This document shows, in pieces, positions 18,834 to 26,789 of a stretch of 64,000 bases of DNA. The first letter of the stretch is position 1, and each line of letters starts with the position of its first letter. A program made the position numbers and the translations under genes. The notes below the pieces were generated by a model that saw nothing but the letters and a program-made list of their open reading frames with translations, did not search any database and was not told the DNA's origin. This DNA is from Acidimicrobiaceae bacterium (GTDB lineage Bacteria > Actinomycetota > Acidimicrobiia > Acidimicrobiales > Aldehydirespiratoraceae): NCBI GenBank assembly GCA_009837445.1, contig VXTM01000034.1, positions 1 to 64,000 on the forward strand, in the 5' to 3' direction.

Positions 18834-20114
18834 TCAGGCGCAGATGTCCATGGCCACCGCGGCGTAGACCTTGGCCGCGGCCACCAGGTCGTCCAGCTCG
18901 AAGTGGCCGGTGCCCTGCACTGCGGCCGAGCCCCGGGGCGGGCCGAAGGTCAGCGACGGGATCCCGACCGCGTTGAAGATGTTGGTGTCGCGCCACATAG
19001 ACGTGTGGGCCACCTGGGGAGGCGGCGTGGCTCCCCCGACGATCTCGCCGTAGGCCTGCTCGACCGCCTCGCTCAGGGGTTCGACACCGGTCCCGACCCG
19101 GCCCGCCTTGGCCATGTAGCAATCCACCTCGACGGCCGGGTCCACCGACCGGGCCACCGCCCGCACCTCGTCGACCACCGCGTCCTGGTCGGCCCCAGGC
19201 AGGGTGCGGACGTCCATGTAGAGCTTGCAGACCGGCGACGACCGGTTCGGCCGGTACGGCACGCCTCCCCGGATCGCCCCCACCTGGGCCTTGGGCCGGA
19301 CCTCGCCCAGCTCGGACATGTAGGAGTTGCGTTCCTCGTAGTCGATGCCCCACGCCTCCAAGACGGTGGCCACCACCGCGCCCTTGACGATGGCGTTGGG
19401 ATGGTCGGGAAGGTCAGGCTCGCGGATCAGCCGGGGCGTGTACATGTTGCGGCCCCGCAGCGTGATCCGCAGGTAGACCGCGCCGCACTCGATCCACGAC
19501 TTCGACCACGCGGTGGTCTCGGCCACCAGCGCATAGTCGGCCCGTACACCGTGGTCAACGAGATGGCGGGTGCCGAAGCCCTTGCCCTCGTAGCTGAGGC
19601 CCTGGTACTCGTCGACCGGCGCCATCCCGGTCTCCCCCACCACCGACGTGAGGATCACGTCGCCGCCCAGCTGGGCCCCGGCGCCCTTCAGCGCCTTGGC
19701 CATCACCATGAACACCGACATGCAGCCCCGGTCATTGAGCACGGTGTGACCGAAGATCCGGTCGCCCTCGCGCCAGGCCCCCACCAGGTTGGGGTCGCTC
19801 GACTCCATGAGGTTGGCGTGGTCGGGGCCGCTTATCTCGGTGTCGAGATGGGCGTTGAAGATCAGGCTCCTGGCTCCCGGCCTCGACCCGGCCAGGGTGG
19901 CCACGACGTTGGAGCGATCGGCCAGGATCTGCTGCTGGCGGGCCGCGATGCCGTGGCGCTCGTACCAGGCGCTGACCGCGTCGGCCACCGGCTGCTCGTG
20001 GCCGCAGGGCGCGTAGGTGTTGCCCAGCTCCAGGCAGGTGTCGGCCAGCAGCTCCCGGTCTGCGTCGATCAGCTCGAAGACGGCGTCTCGCATTGCGGTG
20101 TCGGCACCTGTCAT
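18834..20114 (-). CDS. M20-family metallo-peptidase/amidohydrolase
   Basis: 426 residues. Metal-site landmarks are mostly present: NAHLDTE (His89, Asp91), LNDRG with Asp128 as bridging ligand, VVGETG around Glu161, VAETTAW, and a C-terminal HFELDD histidine. It also keeps GRNMYTPRL in the lid region where family members often have SGHAS, so dimer contacts may differ. Members of this group hydrolyse peptide or acyl-amino-acid bonds; the substrate is unknown. It is only distantly similar to the M20 protein at 12389 and retains the ligands that one has lost. The ATG at 20114 has a GGGAG ribosome site. Confidence 0.83.
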   Translation of the reverse strand: MTGADTAMRDAVFELIDADRELLADTCLELGNTYAPCGHEQPVADAVSAWYERHGIAARQQQILADRSNVVATLAGSRPGARSLIFNAHLDTEISGPDHANLMESSDPNLVGAWREGDRIFGHTVLNDRGCMSVFMVMAKALKGAGAQLGGDVILTSVVGETGMAPVDEYQGLSYEGKGFGTRHLVDHGVRADYALVAETTAWSKSWIECGAVYLRITLRGRNMYTPRLIREPDLPDHPNAIVKGAVVATVLEAWGIDYEERNSYMSELGEVRPKAQVGAIRGGVPYRPNRSSPVCKLYMDVRTLPGADQDAVVDEVRAVARSVDPAVEVDCYMAKAGRVGTGVEPLSEAVEQAYGEIVGGATPPPQVAHTSMWRDTNIFNAVGIPSLTFGPPRGSAAVQGTGHFELDDLVAAAKVYAAVAMDICA

Positions 20115-20165
20115 GGCTGCTCCCTATCGGCTGGCCCGCTCGCTCGATGTTGACTGTGCAGCCCC

Positions 20166-20182
20166 TTGGCGCAGCGCGCCAA
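20166..20182. promoter_or_regulatory. Inverted repeat in the M20/CoA-transferase divergent spacer
   Basis: A perfect palindrome with 7-base arms, TTGGCGC-AGC-GCGCCAA, sits in the 121-base region between the divergent starts at 20114 and 20236. This is a typical layout for an operator serving both genes. The arms are GC-rich apart from the TT/AA ends, so a binding site is plausible but unproved. Confidence 0.35.
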
Positions 20183-20235
20183 CACAGACGCATGCGAACC
20201 ACGCCACGGACCGAGCCCGCTACGGTGCAGCCCCA

Positions 20236-21453
20236 ATGGCGGGGCCGCTGGAAGGGATCCGAGTCGTCGAGCTAGGCGTCTGGGTGGCCGGGCCGGCCGC
20301 GGGCGGGATTCTGGCCGACTGGGGCGCCGACGTGGTAAAGGTGGAGCCCACCGGCGGTGATCCCGGCCGGATGTTCCAGTTCATCCTCGGCGGGGACATG
20401 TTCAGCAACCCGGTGTTCCAGATGGACAACCGGGGCAAGCGCAGCATCGCCCTGGACCTCACCACCGACGACGGGTACACGGTCATGGACGAGCTTCTGG
20501 CCACCGCCGACGTGTTCGTCACCAACGTCCGCCTCGGCGGGCTGGACCGTCTCCGCCTCGACCATGCGTCGGTGAAGGCCCGCCACCGGAGACTCGTCTA
20601 CGCCTCCGTCACCGGCTACGGGTTGGAGGGAGACGAGGCCGGCAGCGGGGCCTTCGACGTGGCCGGCTTCTGGTCCCGCTCGGGAATTGCCCACCTACTG
20701 ACCCCCGATGGCGGCGATCCGCCGTTCCAGCGGGGCGGTATGGGGGACCACAGCACCGGGCTGGCCGCCGCAGCCGGTGTGTGCGCGGCGCTGCTGGCCA
20801 GGGAGCGCACCGGAGAGGGCCAGGTGGTCAGCACCTCACTGCTGCGTCAGGGCGCCTACACGATCAGCTTCGACCTGTCGATAACGCTGGGCTGGGGTCT
20901 GACGCTGCAGATCGGCCAGCGCGACAACATGGGCAACCCCGCCATGAACAACTACACCGCGGGCGACGGCCGCCGGTTCTGGCTGGTCGGCCTCGAGCCG
21001 GAGCGCCACTGGGCGCCGCTCGCCCGGGCCGTCGGGCGGCCCGACTGGCTGGAGCACGAGCACTACGGGACAGCCCGAGGGCGCCGCCACAACGCAGCCG
21101 GCCTGGTTGCCGACCTCGACGAGATCTTCGCCACCAAGTCACTTGACGAGTGGGCCGAGATCTTCGCCGCCGAACCGGAGCTGTTCTGGGCGCCCATCCA
21201 GTCGCCCGACGACCTGCTGGCCGATCCGCAGTTCGCGGCGGCCGGAGGGTTGGTGGACGTGCCGGACGGGACGACCTCCTCCACGATGGTCGCCACCCCG
21301 GTCGACTTCTCGGGAACGGCTTGGGCGCCGAGGAGCATGGCGCCCCGCCTGGGAGAGCACAGCACCGAGATCCTGCGATCGCTGGGTCGCAGCGACGCCG
21401 AGATCGAGGCCCTCGTCGCGGCGGGCGTCGTCGGCCGCGACCGCGCCAGCTGA
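20236..21453 (+). CDS. Class III CoA-transferase (CaiB/BaiF family)
   Basis: 405 residues. The family start (GPLEGIRVVELGVWVAGPAAGGILADWGADVVKVE, read in sections), MDNRGKRSIALDL and Asp171 in GMGDHSTG (the acyl-aspartate residue in this family) are all present. It moves CoA between acyl groups, activating a carboxylic acid for beta-oxidation-like breakdown. The ATG at 20236 is supported by the family N-terminus; the longer frame from 20017 overlaps the divergent M20 gene. It is convergent with the enamidase-like gene (12 bases between stops). The acid it activates is not known; ring-opened products of the neighbouring cassette are one possibility. Confidence 0.88.
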   Translation: MAGPLEGIRVVELGVWVAGPAAGGILADWGADVVKVEPTGGDPGRMFQFILGGDMFSNPVFQMDNRGKRSIALDLTTDDGYTVMDELLATADVFVTNVRLGGLDRLRLDHASVKARHRRLVYASVTGYGLEGDEAGSGAFDVAGFWSRSGIAHLLTPDGGDPPFQRGGMGDHSTGLAAAAGVCAALLARERTGEGQVVSTSLLRQGAYTISFDLSITLGWGLTLQIGQRDNMGNPAMNNYTAGDGRRFWLVGLEPERHWAPLARAVGRPDWLEHEHYGTARGRRHNAAGLVADLDEIFATKSLDEWAEIFAAEPELFWAPIQSPDDLLADPQFAAAGGLVDVPDGTTSSTMVATPVDFSGTAWAPRSMAPRLGEHSTEILRSLGRSDAEIEALVAAGVVGRDRAS

Positions 21454-21465
21454 GCGCTCAGCCTC

Positions 21466-22629
21466 TCAGCCTTCGATGCCGGCCACCCGACGGGCCCGCA
21501 GGGTGCACAGCGATCCCCGCACTCGCACCACACCGTCGGTGATCACCACCGCCACTCCGGGGAACTCCCCCGCCGCCATGGCGTCGAGGGCGGTGTCGTA
21601 CACCGATCCCAGCGAGGCGTCCATCACCACGAGGTCGGCGACAGCCCCCTGCTTGATCACGTTGCCGTCGGAGCCGAACGCGGCCGCGCCGTGGCCGGAG
21701 GCGATGGCCCAAGCCGTCTCGGGCGCCACGCCGCCGAGTGAGCAGATGTCGCCGATGGTCTTGAGCACACCCAACGACGTCACTCCGTAGCCGGTGGGCG
21801 TGTCAGTGCCGATCAGGAGCCGGTCGAGCCGGCCGCGCTCGGCCAGGCCCTCCACCACCCGCAGCATCGAGCGGGTGCCGCCGGCCTGCACCACCTCCAC
21901 GTACGGCGGGCCGCCGTCCTCGCAGAGCATGTCGATGTCGGCATCCGACAGCGAGGCGAACGTGTTGGCGTGCGACGCTATGGACGGTCGGGCCTCCATC
22001 ACGTCCTCCGCCGAGAAGTACGGGTGCTCGTCACCGCCGGGCCCCCGGTCAGACGTGCAGCCGCAGTGCATGTGCACGGTCATGCCCAGCTCCCGGGCGT
22101 GCAGCGACAGCTCGCCGGCCCGCGCCGGGTCCTTGAGCGAGCCCACGCCTATCTCGCCGATGATCCGCATGCCGGAGGCGAAGGCCCGGTCGATGTGGGA
22201 CGGTTCGGTGTCCTTCTCCAGCAGCATCGCCCCGCCGTGGACCTTCATTCCCGAGGGCCGGTGCCGTTCGAAGGAGTGGAACGCCCCGAGGGCGATGCCC
22301 AGGGCCGACTCGGCGCCGGAGCGGCCCGGCGCGTGGACCTCGCCGGCGGAGACGGCCCGGGTGACCGCTCCGTGCATCATGCGCTCGAGGTACCCCGCCG
22401 ACTGTTGCTTGGGCGCATAGTCGCCGAGGGTGGGGTGCACATGGGTGTCGACGAGCCCAGGGGCCACCGTCATGCCCTTGCAGTCGACAACGGTGTCGGC
22501 GGTGGTGGCCGCGCCGGCGTCCAGCGAGGCGATGCGACCGCCGTCGACGACGATGGTGTCGGTGTCAAACGTCGGCGTGTCGAGCACCCCGGTCAGCACC
22601 TGGCCGATGTTGTGCAGTACTAGTTGCAT
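21466..22629 (-). CDS. Enamidase-like cyclic amidohydrolase
   Basis: 387 residues of the amidohydrolase superfamily. From memory it resembles the 6-oxotetrahydronicotinate enamidase of nicotinate fermentation along most of its length: PGLVDTHVHPTLGDYAP (His63, His65), GMKVHGGAMLLEK, IIGEIGVGSLKDP (Glu159 at a metal-site position), VHMHCGCTS (His186, His188), IGTDTPTGYG and the end ADLVVMDASLGSVYDTALDAM (shown in part). Such enzymes open a cyclic enamide or lactam. The ATG at 22629 has a strong GGAGGTGA site; the longer frame to 22689 is rejected. It is the last gene of the transporter/LLM cassette, so it may act on a ring compound imported and oxidised by those proteins. Confidence 0.78.
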   Translation of the reverse strand: MQLVLHNIGQVLTGVLDTPTFDTDTIVVDGGRIASLDAGAATTADTVVDCKGMTVAPGLVDTHVHPTLGDYAPKQQSAGYLERMMHGAVTRAVSAGEVHAPGRSGAESALGIALGAFHSFERHRPSGMKVHGGAMLLEKDTEPSHIDRAFASGMRIIGEIGVGSLKDPARAGELSLHARELGMTVHMHCGCTSDRGPGGDEHPYFSAEDVMEARPSIASHANTFASLSDADIDMLCEDGGPPYVEVVQAGGTRSMLRVVEGLAERGRLDRLLIGTDTPTGYGVTSLGVLKTIGDICSLGGVAPETAWAIASGHGAAAFGSDGNVIKQGAVADLVVMDASLGSVYDTALDAMAAGEFPGVAVVITDGVVRVRGSLCTLRARRVAGIEG

Positions 22630-22704
22630 CGGGTCACCTCCGGGGGCGTGGTGCGGCCGTTGCCGATCCGAGCCGGCTCGACACCGCACCGCGGGCCGGC
22701 GTCT

Positions 22705-23691
22705 TCAGACGTTGGCCATGATCTTGTCGGCGAACAGGTCGATCTGACGGGGATCGTTAGTCAGCGGGTTGATGATGAGATGGTCGATCCCGGCCTCGGC
22801 CAGAGCCCTTATGCGGGCCGTCATCTCATCGATGGTGCCGAACAGGTAGGCGTTCTGGAGGTCGGCGTCGGAGCGCTTGACGTCCATCACCGTCCGGTAG
22901 GCGGCGAGTTGCTCGGCGATCACCTTGTCGCGGTCGGCCGAGTCGACGATGTGCAGCCACTGAGCGTGCGACATCGTGAAGCTGCTCATGTCCCGACGGG
23001 CCTCCAAGTAGCCGCGCACCGACGCGATATCGCCGGCCACGATCTCGGGGCTGGTGCCGCTGGACCGGCAGATCCAGCCGTCGTGACGGCCGATCCGGGC
23101 CAGCACGGCCGGGGCCATGTTGGGTGTGTCCACGTTGTCGACCACATGCACCTGGGAGCCGCCGCCGATCCAGACCGGGATCGGCTGTTCGGGCCGCGGG
23201 TAGAGGGTCGTGCCGTCGTCGACGCGGTAGTAGGTGCCCTCGAAGCTCACCTCGTCGGTGCTCAGCAGAAGCCCGATCAGTTCCAGGGCCTCGTCGGTGC
23301 GGCGGCCGCGCTCGCGCCGCGGCACCCCCACCGAAGCGAACTCCATGTCGTCATGGCCCGTGCCGACGCCCAGAACCACCCGGCCGCCGCCCGAGAGGCT
23401 GTCGAGGCTGGCGACCTCCTTGGCGATGATGGTCGGATGGCGGAACGGCGCGCAGAGGATGGCCGTTCCCAGACGGATCCGCTCGGTGGCACCCGCGGCC
23501 ACCGCCAGCGTGATCATGGGATCCTGCCAGGCCACCGAGTACACGTTGGGCGCCACCAGCAGGTGGTCGATCACCCACAGCCCGGAGAAGCCGGCCTCCT
23601 CCACCCGGGTGAAGTACGGGACCAGGGCACGCGCCGAGGCGGGGGTGGTGAGCGGCCCGGCGTAGGAGGGCACCCGCCAGCCGAAGTCCAT
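22705..23691 (-). CDS. LLM-class flavin/F420-dependent oxidoreductase
   Basis: 328 residues of the bacterial-luciferase-like superfamily: LWVIDHLLVAPN near the N-terminus, ERIRLGTAILCAPFRHPTI, the GGGRVVLGVGTGHD segment and IPVWIGGG. These define a TIM-barrel that binds FMN or F420 and oxidises or oxygenates small organics. It lies 75 bases before the enamidase-like gene and 34 bases after a permease gene in the same direction, so it is probably co-expressed with both. Ring-modifying oxygenases of this fold (RutA type) act in pyrimidine breakdown, but no specific RutA marker was recognised here. Confidence 0.85.
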   Translation of the reverse strand: MDFGWRVPSYAGPLTTPASARALVPYFTRVEEAGFSGLWVIDHLLVAPNVYSVAWQDPMITLAVAAGATERIRLGTAILCAPFRHPTIIAKEVASLDSLSGGGRVVLGVGTGHDDMEFASVGVPRRERGRRTDEALELIGLLLSTDEVSFEGTYYRVDDGTTLYPRPEQPIPVWIGGGSQVHVVDNVDTPNMAPAVLARIGRHDGWICRSSGTSPEIVAGDIASVRGYLEARRDMSSFTMSHAQWLHIVDSADRDKVIAEQLAAYRTVMDVKRSDADLQNAYLFGTIDEMTARIRALAEAGIDHLIINPLTNDPRQIDLFADKIMANV

Positions 23692-23725
23692 TAGGTTCCT
23701 GCTCCCGCAGGTCTGCCCACCGGCA

Positions 23726-24541
23726 TCACACCGACACGCCCGCGGCCCGCATCTCGGCGCCGATCGAGCCGTACAGCCGGCGCATCACCAGCCGGTACAC
23801 GAGACCGTGGAGCTTGTCGAGCAGCAGCCCGAGCACGGTCAGCTGCACGAAGGCCACGAACATCAGCTCGGTGTCGAGCGTGCCCTGCGAGACGATGATC
23901 AACGCCCCTAGGCCCTTGTTGGCGCCGACGTACTCGGCCACCACTGCGCCCACCAGCGCCAGCATGAGCGCCACCCGCAGCCCGCTGAACACCGCGGGGA
24001 CCGCGTGCAGGGCCTTGCACTTGGTCAGGGTCGTCCACCGGGAGGCTCGCAGCGCCCGGAAGAGCTCCAGCATCTCCGCCGGTGCCGTTGTAAGCCCGAG
24101 GTAGGTGTTCTCCAAGAGCGGGAAGAAGGCGATGAGGGCCGCGATGATCACCTTGGGTGTCATGCCGAAGCCGAACCAGATCACCAGGATCGGCGCCAGC
24201 GCGAACTTGGGCAGCGCCTGGGTGATGATGACGTAGGGCATGATCACCCGCCGGGCGATCCCGAACTCGGAGGCCAGGGTGCCCAGACCGATGCCGGCCA
24301 CACCGCCCAGCGCGAATCCCAGCACGATCTCCTGCACGGTGATCCAGATGTGTGGGTTGGCGCGGCCGGACCCCACGTAGTCGATCAGACGGCTCAGCAC
24401 CGGGCCGGGCTCGGGCAGGATCAGCGGGGAGTTGGTCCTGGCCCAGAGGTGCCAGACCGCGATCAGCACGACGGCCGACAGCAGCACCAGCACCCGGCCG
24501 ATCCACGCCTCGGAGCGTGCCGCCTTCAGCAGCCGCTTCAT
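23726..24541 (-). CDS. ABC transporter permease, SsuC/TauC/ThiX type
   Basis: 271 residues with about six hydrophobic segments. The EIVLGFALGGVAGIGLG segment and the coupling-loop region EMLELFRALRASRWTTL place it in the permease family for sulfonates, taurine, nitrate and thiamine precursors. It pairs with the ATPase gene 40 bases upstream and the binding protein beyond it. The ATG at 24541 has a GAGAGGG ribosome site. The solute is unknown; the downstream LLM and enamidase-like enzymes suggest an N-heterocycle or lactam. Confidence 0.87.
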   Translation of the reverse strand: MKRLLKAARSEAWIGRVLVLLSAVVLIAVWHLWARTNSPLILPEPGPVLSRLIDYVGSGRANPHIWITVQEIVLGFALGGVAGIGLGTLASEFGIARRVIMPYVIITQALPKFALAPILVIWFGFGMTPKVIIAALIAFFPLLENTYLGLTTAPAEMLELFRALRASRWTTLTKCKALHAVPAVFSGLRVALMLALVGAVVAEYVGANKGLGALIIVSQGTLDTELMFVAFVQLTVLGLLLDKLHGLVYRLVMRRLYGSIGAEMRAAGVSV

Positions 24542-24581
24542 GTCGCCCTCTCAAGAGGCGTGTTCAAGCCCGGGAGCCGCC

Positions 24582-25391
24582 TCATTCGAGCTGCTCCCTG
24601 ATCCGCTGGCGCAGTGACCAGAACCTCTCGTCCCCCTCGACCTGCTCGAAGGTGCGGGGCCGCTCCAGATCCACATCGATCACGTCCTGGACCCTGCCGG
24701 GACGAGCCGACATCACCATCACCCGATCCGACAGGAACAGCGCCTCGCCGATGTCGTGGGTCACGAACACCACTGTGGTCTGGGACTCCTGCCAGATGCG
24801 CAGCAGTTCCAGGTTCATCTGGTCGCGGGTCTGGGCGTCGAGCGCCCCGAAGGGCTCGTCCATCAGCAGGATCGAGGGCTCTACTGCCAGCGCCCGGGCC
24901 ACCGACACCCTTTGCTGCATGCCTCCCGACAGCTCGCCCGGCCGGTGCTGCAGGTACTCAGAGAGGCCCACCATCTCCAGCACTTCGTGCGCTTTGCGCC
25001 GGTCGTCTTCGGTGGGGCGGCGCATCACCTCGAACGGCAGCATCACGTTGTCGAGGACCCGGCGCCAGGGCAGCAGGACGGCCTTCTGGAACACGTACCC
25101 GATGCGACGGTCGGGCGTGGTGACCACCTTCCCGCCGATGCGCACCTCGCCGGCGGAGGGGGCGATCAGACCCCCCACGCAGCGCAGCAGCGTGCTCTTG
25201 CCGCACCCGCTGGGCCCGACGATGCCGACGAACTCGCGGGGCGCAATGTCGAAGTCGATCCCCTCCAAGGCCGTGATGTCGCCCGCGTCGGACGCGTAGG
25301 TCTTGGTGAGGCCGTCGATCTCGATGTGGCCGCGCCCCGAGAGCTCTCCGGTCTGGTCGTTCACGCTCTGCCCCTGAACCCCGGCGGGCAC
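24582..25391 (-). CDS. ABC transporter ATPase, SsuB/TauB type
   Basis: 269 residues. Walker A GPSGCGKST, Q-loop in VFQKAVLLPW, signature LSGGMQQR and Walker B LLMDEPFGALD are all canonical, with the H-loop in VTHDIGEA. The LPWRRVLDNV pattern is typical of the sulfonate/nitrate/taurine importer branch. The GTG at 25391 or the internal GTG at 25364 could be the start; neither has a strong ribosome site. It lies 31 bases after the binding-protein gene and powers the permease encoded next. Confidence 0.88.
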   Translation of the reverse strand: MPAGVQGQSVNDQTGELSGRGHIEIDGLTKTYASDAGDITALEGIDFDIAPREFVGIVGPSGCGKSTLLRCVGGLIAPSAGEVRIGGKVVTTPDRRIGYVFQKAVLLPWRRVLDNVMLPFEVMRRPTEDDRRKAHEVLEMVGLSEYLQHRPGELSGGMQQRVSVARALAVEPSILLMDEPFGALDAQTRDQMNLELLRIWQESQTTVVFVTHDIGEALFLSDRVMVMSARPGRVQDVIDVDLERPRTFEQVEGDERFWSLRQRIREQLE

Positions 25392-25422
25392 CGGATGCCC
25401 GCCGGGTCAGGCTAGTTGTCGG

Positions 25423-26697
25423 TTAGTTGATGAACCGGTTGGAGATCACCGCCGAGGCATCGGCCGAGTCCGGCAGGATGCCGAGTGCGGTGGCCTGGTC
25501 GGCCACGTCCTGGATGGTGGCCACGTCGCACCAGCCCATGCCGTTCTCGGAGACGCCGGGGCCGTTGGTCTGCATCTGGATCCGGTAGTCGATCACCGCG
25601 AGGTTGCGGTCCATATTGTCGGCACCGACCGCATAGCGGGAGCCGATCTCGGCCGCGGCCTCGGGGTTGTCCGCGATCCATAGCTTGGCCTTCTCCAGGG
25701 CGTCGATGAACCGGCCGATCCCGTCCGCGTTCTCATCGACCCAACTCCCGTTGGCGAAGTAGATGTCGTTGGGACCGGGCACCTGGTCGTACTGCCAGAT
25801 CTCGTAGTCGCCGACCTGGTCCTCGGGGATGCCGCCGGCCTCGAGCAGGGCCCAGTTGATCGAGCCCCACGTCGACGCGGCCTGGGCCTGCCCACCGAGC
25901 AGGGCCTCGCCGAAGGCGATGCCGGTGGCCGCGAAGGTCACGTCCTCCTCGGTTATGCCGTTGTCGGCCAGCAGCAGAGCGGCGTACCACTTGCTGGTAG
26001 AGGCTTGCGACGTGACCGCGACCGTCTTGCCCCGAAGGTCATCGGGGGACTCGATGCCGGCTCCGGTGTTCACCAGCATGGTCATCCAGTTCTGCGTGTA
26101 CGGGCAGTAGATGCCTTCAAGGTCCGCTCCCGCGATGGTGGCGAAGAAGCCGGACAGTGCATCGGCCATGGCGATGTCGGCGTTGCCGGCCACCACCTGG
26201 CGGACCGCGTCGCCGGCACCCGCACCCGGGAGTTGCTCAAGAGTCACTCCGGCCTCGGCGAAGTAGCCGTTCTCCTCGGCCACGTACAGGTCGATGAAGT
26301 CGATGAACTTGGCTGCGCCCCATGTCACGAGGCGGATGTCGATCGGCTCGGGCGGGACCGTGGGCTCAGGCTCAGGCTCGTCCTCGTCGTGGCCCTCATC
26401 CTCGTCGTGGCCGTCGTCATCGTCGTGGTCGTGGCCGTCGTCCTCGTCGTGGTCGTGGCCGTCGTCATCGTCGTGGTCGTGGCCGTCGTCCTCGTCGTGG
26501 TCGTGGCCGTCGTCCTCGTCGACCGCCTCGGGGGCGGGCTCTGGATCGGGTGCCGGAGCGGCCTCCTCGGCCGGTGCCGGCGCCGGAGCAGCCGGCTCCG
26601 CTTCCTCGTCGTCGCCGCACGCGGCGAACAGCAAGGCTGCCGCGAACGGCACTGCGAGCCAGCGCAGTAGTCGGGTCCGGTTCCTCGTCTCGGTCAT
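25423..26697 (-). CDS. SsuA/THI5-like solute-binding lipoprotein with His/Asp-rich repeat linker
   Basis: 424 residues. The signal peptide ends in LFAAC (Cys27). A Pro/Ala/Glu linker is followed by an acidic His-rich block at about residues 60-107, built of 8-residue units such as EDDGHDHD and DDDGHDHD. The binding domain then starts (IDIRLVTWGAAKFIDFIDLY) and shows the NMT1/SsuA pattern (AEENGYFAEAGV, AGNADIAMADA, LRGKTVAVTSQ). The repeat could bind Zn, Ni or Cu at the cell surface and might couple ligand capture to a metal, or act as a spacer. The ATG at 26697 has GGAGGGAG upstream and follows a near-consensus promoter, so it is the first gene of the cassette. Confidence 0.88.
   Translation of the reverse strand: MTETRNRTRLLRWLAVPFAAALLFAACGDDEEAEPAAPAPAPAEEAAPAPDPEPAPEAVDEDDGHDHDEDDGHDHDDDDGHDHDEDDGHDHDDDDGHDEDEGHDEDEPEPEPTVPPEPIDIRLVTWGAAKFIDFIDLYVAEENGYFAEAGVTLEQLPGAGAGDAVRQVVAGNADIAMADALSGFFATIAGADLEGIYCPYTQNWMTMLVNTGAGIESPDDLRGKTVAVTSQASTSKWYAALLLADNGITEEDVTFAATGIAFGEALLGGQAQAASTWGSINWALLEAGGIPEDQVGDYEIWQYDQVPGPNDIYFANGSWVDENADGIGRFIDALEKAKLWIADNPEAAAEIGSRYAVGADNMDRNLAVIDYRIQMQTNGPGVSENGMGWCDVATIQDVADQATALGILPDSADASAVISNRFIN
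26377..26530 (-). repeat. 24-base tandem repeat coding for an acidic His-rich linker
   Basis: Inside the binding-protein gene, about five to six degenerate copies of a 24-base unit code for (E/D)DDGHDHD followed by shorter GHDEDE units. Codon choice is nearly the same between copies, so the array looks like recent expansion by slippage or unequal exchange and may vary in copy number between strains. Confidence 0.85.
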
Positions 26698-26730
26698 GAT
26701 GGTCTCCCTCCGCCGTTGAGACGGTAGAAC

Positions 26731-26759
26731 TCTATAGGAAATCATCAATCGGATGTCAA
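26731..26759 (-). promoter_or_regulatory. Near-consensus housekeeping promoter of the transport/enamidase cassette
   Basis: On the minus strand TTGACA (complement of 26754-26759) is separated by exactly 17 bases from TATAGA (complement of 26731-26736). Transcription would start near 26724, leaving a short leader of about 27 bases before the ATG at 26697. This is by far the best sigma-70-type match noticed in the window and sits in a locally AT-richer gap. The regulator gene next to it reads the other way. Confidence 0.7.
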
Positions 26760-26765
26760 CTCCGC

Positions 26766-26775
26766 CCACATGTGG
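26766..26775. promoter_or_regulatory. Palindrome CCACATGTGG, candidate GntR operator
   Basis: A perfect 10-base palindrome lies just upstream of the -35 box of the cassette promoter and 15 bases before the GTG of the divergent GntR gene. The location is right for autoregulation and control of the transport cassette. The sequence does not match a specific FCD-type operator known to me, so this is positional inference. Confidence 0.4.
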
Positions 26776-26789
26776 CATGATGGAGCGTT

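Noticed and set aside
26377-26530. CRISPR array
   Set aside because: The short repeats have no unique spacers and encode an in-frame amino-acid repeat.
26005-26719. Valine- or Ser/Trp-rich proteins on the plus strand
   Set aside because: They are antisense shadows of the His/Asp repeat in the binding-protein gene.
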